A stretch of DNA of 9,564 nt from an uncultured Actinoplanes sp. (GTDB lineage Bacteria; Actinomycetota; Actinomycetes; Mycobacteriales; Micromonosporaceae): positions 1-9,564 of the forward strand of contig CAKUMG010000144.1 in the NCBI GenBank assembly GCA_934667465.1. Reading direction: 5' to 3'. Under the pieces are notes generated by a model. It was not told where the DNA came from. It made no database searches and worked only from the letters and a program-made list of their open reading frames with translations. The stretch's first letter is position 1, and every line of letters starts with the position of its first letter. A program made the translations under genes and the position numbers. Below, piece after piece: positions 6,705-9,564 of this stretch.

Positions 6705-7055
6705 GTGGTCGACATGGGCCAGAAGTTCGACATGGGTGCGGACACCCTGGGCACGCTGCGGACCCGCACGAGCGGGTCCAACGACGACCTGGGCAGCCTG
6801 ATCCAGCAGCTGGTCCAGGCCGCGACGCCGCTGGAGGGCAACTTCAACGGCGCGGGCAAGGCGGCGTTCGACCGGTTCAAGGTGCGCGGTGACGAGATCA
6901 CCGGCGAGCTCAACCGGGCGCTGTCGGCGATCCTCGGCGGCATCGGCGGGATGGACACGTCGTTCCGCGAGGGCGAGCAGGACATGGCGTCCAACTCCAC
7001 CAGCGCCGAGGGCTCGGCGAACTTCGACGCCGCCCGTTTCGGCGCCGGCCGCTGA
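6705..7055 (+). CDS. WXG100/ESAT-6-like T7SS substrate, W-x-G replaced by F-N-G
   Basis: A 116-residue, cysteine-free, mostly helical protein. Two predicted amphipathic helices flank a turn: helix 1 covers about 12-44 (DTLGTLRTRTSGSNDDLGSL) and helix 2 about 50-95. The turn, F47-N48-G49-A-G-K-A-A-F, sits where WXG100 proteins have W-x-G and keeps the following AF motif. Trp is replaced by Phe. A FxxxE (FREGE) near the end of helix 2 might replace the usual YxxxD/E export motif; this is speculative. WXG100 proteins form dimers exported by the ESX/type VII system. The GTG at 6705 has GGGGG 4 nt upstream; ATG at 6714 (GGTGG SD) is a credible alternative start. It is the first gene of a four-gene plus-strand set, divergent from the glycosidases. 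Confidence 0.75.
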   Translation: MVDMGQKFDMGADTLGTLRTRTSGSNDDLGSLIQQLVQAATPLEGNFNGAGKAAFDRFKVRGDEITGELNRALSAILGGIGGMDTSFREGEQDMASNSTSAEGSANFDAARFGAGR

Positions 7056-7185
7056 CCGCTCGCACCGGCTGACCGTCCGCACCGGCTGCCCGCGCGAAGA
7101 CCACCTCGCGCGCCGGCCGCTGATCGCTCGCACCGGTCGCCCGCGCGATGATCACCGCCTCGCGCGCCGGCTGACCGCTCGCACC
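7051..7185 (+). repeat. degenerate 51-bp tandem repeat between the two small T7SS genes
   Basis: The 16-mer GCTGACCGCTCGCACC or a near-copy occurs at 7051-7066, 7068-7083 (one adjacent transposition, GTCC for GCTC), 7119-7134 (one change) and 7170-7185. Start-to-start distances are 17, 51 and 51 bp. The sequence between the later copies is also repeated (CCCGCGCGA(A/T)GA, then CTCGCGCGCCGGC), making about two 51-bp units with small indels. The first copy covers the stop codon of the upstream gene. The spacing is unusually long for an otherwise tightly packed operon (149 bp) and holds no convincing gene. Confidence 0.75.
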
Positions 7186-7204
7186 ATGAAGGAGTAACGG
7201 GGAA

Positions 7205-7510
7205 ATGGCTTCCGACCGCCGTAGTTTCGACATGTCCACCTCCGCCGAGGCGCAGGGCAACCTGCAGTCCGTGATCGCCCGGCTCGAAGCGCTGATCAAC
7301 GACCGCGACGCCGCGGTCAAGGCCGCCATGGCCGACTTCCAGGCCGACGGCGTCGCCGACCAGTACCACGACAAGGAAGTGCGCTGGAACAGCGCCGCCG
7401 GCGAGGTCCGCTCGATCATCACGCTGATCCGCACAACCCTGCAGCAGAACGACGACACCGCGCAGACCACCCTGTCCCGGGCCCGCGCCGCCGTCGACGG
7501 CATCGGCTGA
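7205..7510 (+). CDS. ESAT-6/WXG100-like small protein (pore-forming ESAT-6 family-like)
   Basis: A 101-residue acidic, helical-hairpin protein without cysteines or a signal peptide. Helix 1 covers about 11-42 and helix 2 about 52-97. The turn reads M42-A-D-F-Q-A-D-G-V-A-D-Q-Y, so the classical W-x-G is missing (F45-Q-A-D-G49). W61, in DKEVRWNSAAGEVRSII, may take a packing role. The pattern (N-terminal DRRSFD, ADGVADQYHDKE, C-terminal TAQTTLSRARAAVDGIG) resembles a recurring actinobacterial family that I recall being annotated as pore-forming ESAT-6 proteins; this rests on memory of the family, not a search. AAGGAG (7189-7194) lies 10 nt before the ATG, and GGGG (7199-7202) lies 2 nt before it. 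Its partner may be the preceding WXG100-like protein, giving a heterodimer, but the 149-bp repeat-filled gap separates them. Confidence 0.75.
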   Translation: MASDRRSFDMSTSAEAQGNLQSVIARLEALINDRDAAVKAAMADFQADGVADQYHDKEVRWNSAAGEVRSIITLIRTTLQQNDDTAQTTLSRARAAVDGIG

Positions 7511-7527
7511 CGCCGGGCGGCTGACAC

Positions 7528-7860
7528 ATGAGTCGATGGGACATCGACCCGCCCGGCGTGGCGGGGGTCGTCGAGCGTACGGCCGGACGGGCCCAGGGTT
7601 TCGAGACCGCGCGCGCGAGCATCGGCGCCGCCCTCGGCGGGGCCGCCGGCGCCTGCGGCAGCGAGATCGTCGCCGCGGCGCTGTCGGGCTTCTCCGGGCA
7701 CATCGCCCCGTCGGTCACGGCGGTGGTGCAGCAGACCGGCAGCATCCTCAACGGCGCCCTGGCCGCGACGCGGGCGTACGTCGACGGGGACCTGGAGATG
7801 GCCGCGACGGCCCAGGCCAACGCGGCCACCGCCCCGCCGGGCACGGTCGGCGGCAACTGA
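7528..7860 (+). CDS. DUF6507-like small T7SS-associated protein
   Basis: A 110-residue protein starting MSRWDIDPPGVAGVVERTAG. This SxWDIxPxGVxGV opening is characteristic of small proteins encoded beside WXG100 genes in Streptomyces and relatives (assigned to DUF6507 in my recollection). The middle is Ala/Gly-rich and helical (about 22-75, GAALGGAAGACGSEIVAAAL), followed by a second helix (about 78-102) and a short Pro/Gly tail. It has one cysteine and no signal peptide. It starts 17 nt after the previous gene and ends 29 nt before the next, consistent with one operon. The only SD-like element (GGGCGG, 7515-7520) is modest. A role as a WXG-like secretion partner or chaperone of the large downstream protein is inferred from context only. 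Confidence 0.65.
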   Translation: MSRWDIDPPGVAGVVERTAGRAQGFETARASIGAALGGAAGACGSEIVAAALSGFSGHIAPSVTAVVQQTGSILNGALAATRAYVDGDLEMAATAQANAATAPPGTVGGN

Positions 7861-7889
7861 CAGTCCGGCCACGTATTACGGGGGAATCA

Positions 7890-9564
7890 GTGGTCATTCA
7901 GGCAGGCGCGATCCCGCAGTTCAGCGGCGACCTGGCCGCGGTGGAGACGCACGCCGGCGCGCTGCGGACCGCCGGCGGCGACTTCCGCACCACCGGGCAG
8001 GACGTGCACAGCACCTGGCAGGGGCTGTCGTCGTTCTACGAGGCGCCGGAGGCCGCCCAGCTGTTCGGGGTCACCGCACGGGTCCAGACCGCGGCGGCGG
8101 ACGTCGCCAGTGATGTCGAAGAGGTCGGTGCGGCGCTCACCGCGTACGCGGCGGCAGTCCGTCCGATTGCGAACCGGCTCAGCCAGCTGCAGGGCGAGGC
8201 CGGCGCGTTCACCGCGAGCATCGACGGCGACGACGACTGGAAAGAGGACGAAGGCAAGGTCAACCGCAACAACGACCTGATCCGCCAGGTCGACACGCAG
8301 GTCGCGGCGCTGCAGGCCGCCGAGCGGGACGCGGCCAACCGGATCAACGCCCTGTACGGCGGCACCCACTGGACCGTCGCCGACGGCAGCGACAACCCCA
8401 ACGCGTACGGCTTCGACGCCGCGCAGCTCGACGGCGAGACCGAGCGTCCGTGGGGAACCGCGGAGGAACGCGACTACCCGTGGTACCGCGACGGCTGGAA
8501 CATGATCTGGTCGGACAACGTCGGCTTCTGGAAGGACGGCCTCTGGGGCGACGTGACCGGGCTGTTCGGCCTGGTCAACCCGTTCGACTGGGACACCTTC
8601 TCGGCGTCCTGGGGCGGGCTGTGGACCCTCACCGGCGGGCTCATCTTCGACCGTGACGCGGCCGCCGCGGCGTGGGCCGAGGTCGGCAAGGGCTTCGTCG
8701 CGTGGGACATGTGGTCCGAGGACCCGGCGCGGGCGTTCGGCAACCTGCTCTACAACGTGGTCACGCTGCCGCTGGCCCCGGCCAAGGTCGGCACGTTGGG
8801 CAAGGCCGGCAAGGGTGCCGCGGCCGCTGCCGACGCGGGTCGCGCGGCGGATGCGGGGCGCGCTTCTGCGGCTGCCGCTGATGCCGGGCGGGTGCTCGAC
8901 GATGTGGGCGCTGCCGCCGATCTCGGGCGGGTGGAGGGGTTGCCCACGGTCGGGGACCTTGCCGCGCAGATCGACCTGCATCTGGACGATCTGGTGCGGG
9001 CGGATCCGTCGTTGCAGCGGGCGATGGCGGACGCTGACGCTCTGGCGCGCGTCGATGTGGGTACGCCCGAGGTGCCGGCGGCCCGGGTCAGGGAGCCGGA
9101 GCTGGTGGGGGCCGGGTCGGGGCGCAATGGTGGGGTGGATGTGGCGCCGCCTCCGCGTACCGGCGGGTCCGACCTTCCTTCGTCACCTTCCCGCGACGTT
9201 CCCTCAACGCCGTCCCGCGACGTTCCCTCGACGCCTTCCCGGGATGTTCCTTCGGGGCCTTCGCGGGACGTTCCATCGGGACCTGCTCGGGAAGTTCCCT
9301 CGGGGCCTTCGCGTGGCGGTGATGTTCCCTCGACGCCTGGCCGTGGTGGCGGGGCCGAGGTGCCGCTGACTCCTGGGCGCGGCGCCGACGACGTGCCCGC
9401 AACGCCGGGTCGGGGCGCGGACGACGTTCCGGTTACGCCCGGGCGCACTGCGGACGAGCCGGTCAATCCGGGCCGTACCACCGAGGATCCGGCGACGGGC
9501 CCGGACCGCAACGCCCAGGACGCGCCGGGCACCCCGGCCGACGACGCGCCGAGCCGGCCGGGCG
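7890..9564 (+). CDS. large WXG-headed T7SS effector (putative polymorphic toxin), 3' end outside window
   Basis: The frame runs from GTG 7890 (GGGGG SD, 5 nt spacing) to the right edge without a stop: 558 residues and still open. Residues 1-150 form a helical domain like T7SS-secreted proteins, with a genuine W43-Q44-G45 in STWQGLSSFYEAPEA followed by long helices (to INALYGG, about 155). About 175-285 is a Trp/Asp/Gly-rich region (WYRDGWNMIWSDNVGFWKDGLWGDV, LVNPFDWDTF). A short hydrophobic segment and an Ala-rich helix follow (about 280-330, LLYNVVTLPLAPAK). From residue 428 a repeat linker begins. Such a head, middle and repeat linker normally precede a C-terminal toxin or enzyme domain, which would lie past the edge. 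The toxin function is inference. Last in the visible operon; its cognate immunity gene, if present, should be downstream. Confidence 0.8.
   Translation, partial: MVIQAGAIPQFSGDLAAVETHAGALRTAGGDFRTTGQDVHSTWQGLSSFYEAPEAAQLFGVTARVQTAAADVASDVEEVGAALTAYAAAVRPIANRLSQLQGEAGAFTASIDGDDDWKEDEGKVNRNNDLIRQVDTQVAALQAAERDAANRINALYGGTHWTVADGSDNPNAYGFDAAQLDGETERPWGTAEERDYPWYRDGWNMIWSDNVGFWKDGLWGDVTGLFGLVNPFDWDTFSASWGGLWTLTGGLIFDRDAAAAAWAEVGKGFVAWDMWSEDPARAFGNLLYNVVTLPLAPAKVGTLGKAGKGAAAAADAGRAADAGRASAAAADAGRVLDDVGAAADLGRVEGLPTVGDLAAQIDLHLDDLVRADPSLQRAMADADALARVDVGTPEVPAARVREPELVGAGSGRNGGVDVAPPPRTGGSDLPSSPSRDVPSTPSRDVPSTPSRDVPSGPSRDVPSGPAREVPSGPSRGGDVPSTPGRGGGAEVPLTPGRGADDVPATPGRGADDVPVTPGRTADEPVNPGRTTEDPATGPDRNAQDAPGTPADDAPSRPG
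9171..9564 (+). repeat. in-frame degenerate repeat linker (SRDVPSTP / TPGRGADDVP type)
   Basis: Within the effector gene, five consecutive units of 21-24 bp encode versions of (S/G)(T/P)PSRDVP from 9183 to 9299. They grade into 10-12 residue units such as TPGRGGAEVP, TPGRGADDVP and TPGRTADEP (9300-9491), then weaker ones to the edge. The result is a Pro/Gly/Arg/Asp/Ser-rich, presumably disordered tether. Codon choice shifts here towards T-ending and TCC/CCT/GTT codons compared with the C/G-ending bias elsewhere, suggesting repeat expansion. Confidence 0.85.

Noticed and set aside
7051..7185. CRISPR-like array
   Set aside because: The repeats are 16-17 bp and imperfect, the intervening sequences are themselves similar, and no cas genes are seen.
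6889..7197. A +1-frame open stretch running through the 51-bp repeat, possibly a C-terminal extension or separate peptide
   Set aside because: Its first half is out of frame with the WXG100-like gene and Arg/Ser-biased, with no SD. It ends in Met-Lys-Glu over the next gene's SD, which looks coincidental.
7887..8981. A 364-codon minus-strand frame opposite the effector head
   Set aside because: Arg/Val/Gly-rich shadow. The plus frame has the WXG motif, an SD and helical domain character.
8750..9532. A minus-strand 260-codon frame with SREGPEGT-type repeats
   Set aside because: It is the complement of the repeat linker of the plus-strand effector; its repetitiveness follows from that and it has no SD-supported start.

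Overview
The window is very GC-rich and codon-biased, with GTG starts, short SD sequences, GC-rich hairpins and Sec-exported carbohydrate enzymes. This fits a high-GC actinomycete. The AAA/TPR-regulator C-terminal module and the WXG100-type gene cluster suggest a Micromonosporaceae/Actinoplanes-like or Streptomyces-like host. The genus is inferred from protein style only; no search was run.

Layout. (1) 2-1806, plus strand: the 3' end of a large TPR/ATPase-type regulator, cut by the left edge, overlaps an alpha/beta-hydrolase gene by 4 bp (ATGA). (2) 1812-1850 is a GC-rich hairpin between convergent genes. It is followed on the minus strand by a second alpha/beta hydrolase (GTG start at 2547 with a strong SD). 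(3) 2638-3489, plus strand: a PdxY-like pyridoxal kinase, divergent from that hydrolase and probably leaderless. A perfect 11-bp-stem hairpin (3551-3577) separates it from the next convergent gene. (4) 3588-6513, minus strand: two secreted GH43 glycosidases in tandem. The upstream one (5068-6513) carries a CBM13 ricin-type lectin module and resembles exo-1,5-alpha-L-arabinofuranosidases. The downstream one (3588-4991) carries a CBM6/CBM35-like module. Each has a plausible promoter with a TAACG-containing pseudo-palindrome next to or over the -10. (5) 6705 to the right edge, plus strand: a type VII (ESX/WXG100) secretion substrate cluster. It holds two small helical-hairpin proteins whose W-x-G turns are altered, a small DUF6507-like protein, and a large WXG-headed protein. 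The large protein continues past the right edge through a degenerate Pro/Gly/Arg/Asp repeat linker, the architecture of a T7SS-exported polymorphic toxin or effector.

How the genes work together. The two GH43 enzymes look like an arabinan or arabinoxylan side-chain degradation pair secreted outside the cell. The four right-hand genes look like one operon encoding T7SS substrates and partners; no EccC/EccD-type machinery is in the window. The regulator-hydrolase pair is translationally coupled. The second hydrolase and PdxY are ordinary metabolic neighbours. The most interesting parts are the right-hand effector, whose C-terminal domain and any immunity gene lie outside the window, and a 51-bp repeat between the first two T7SS genes. 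There is no gene-free stretch longer than 300 bases. No tRNA, rRNA, CRISPR, IS element or attachment site was seen.
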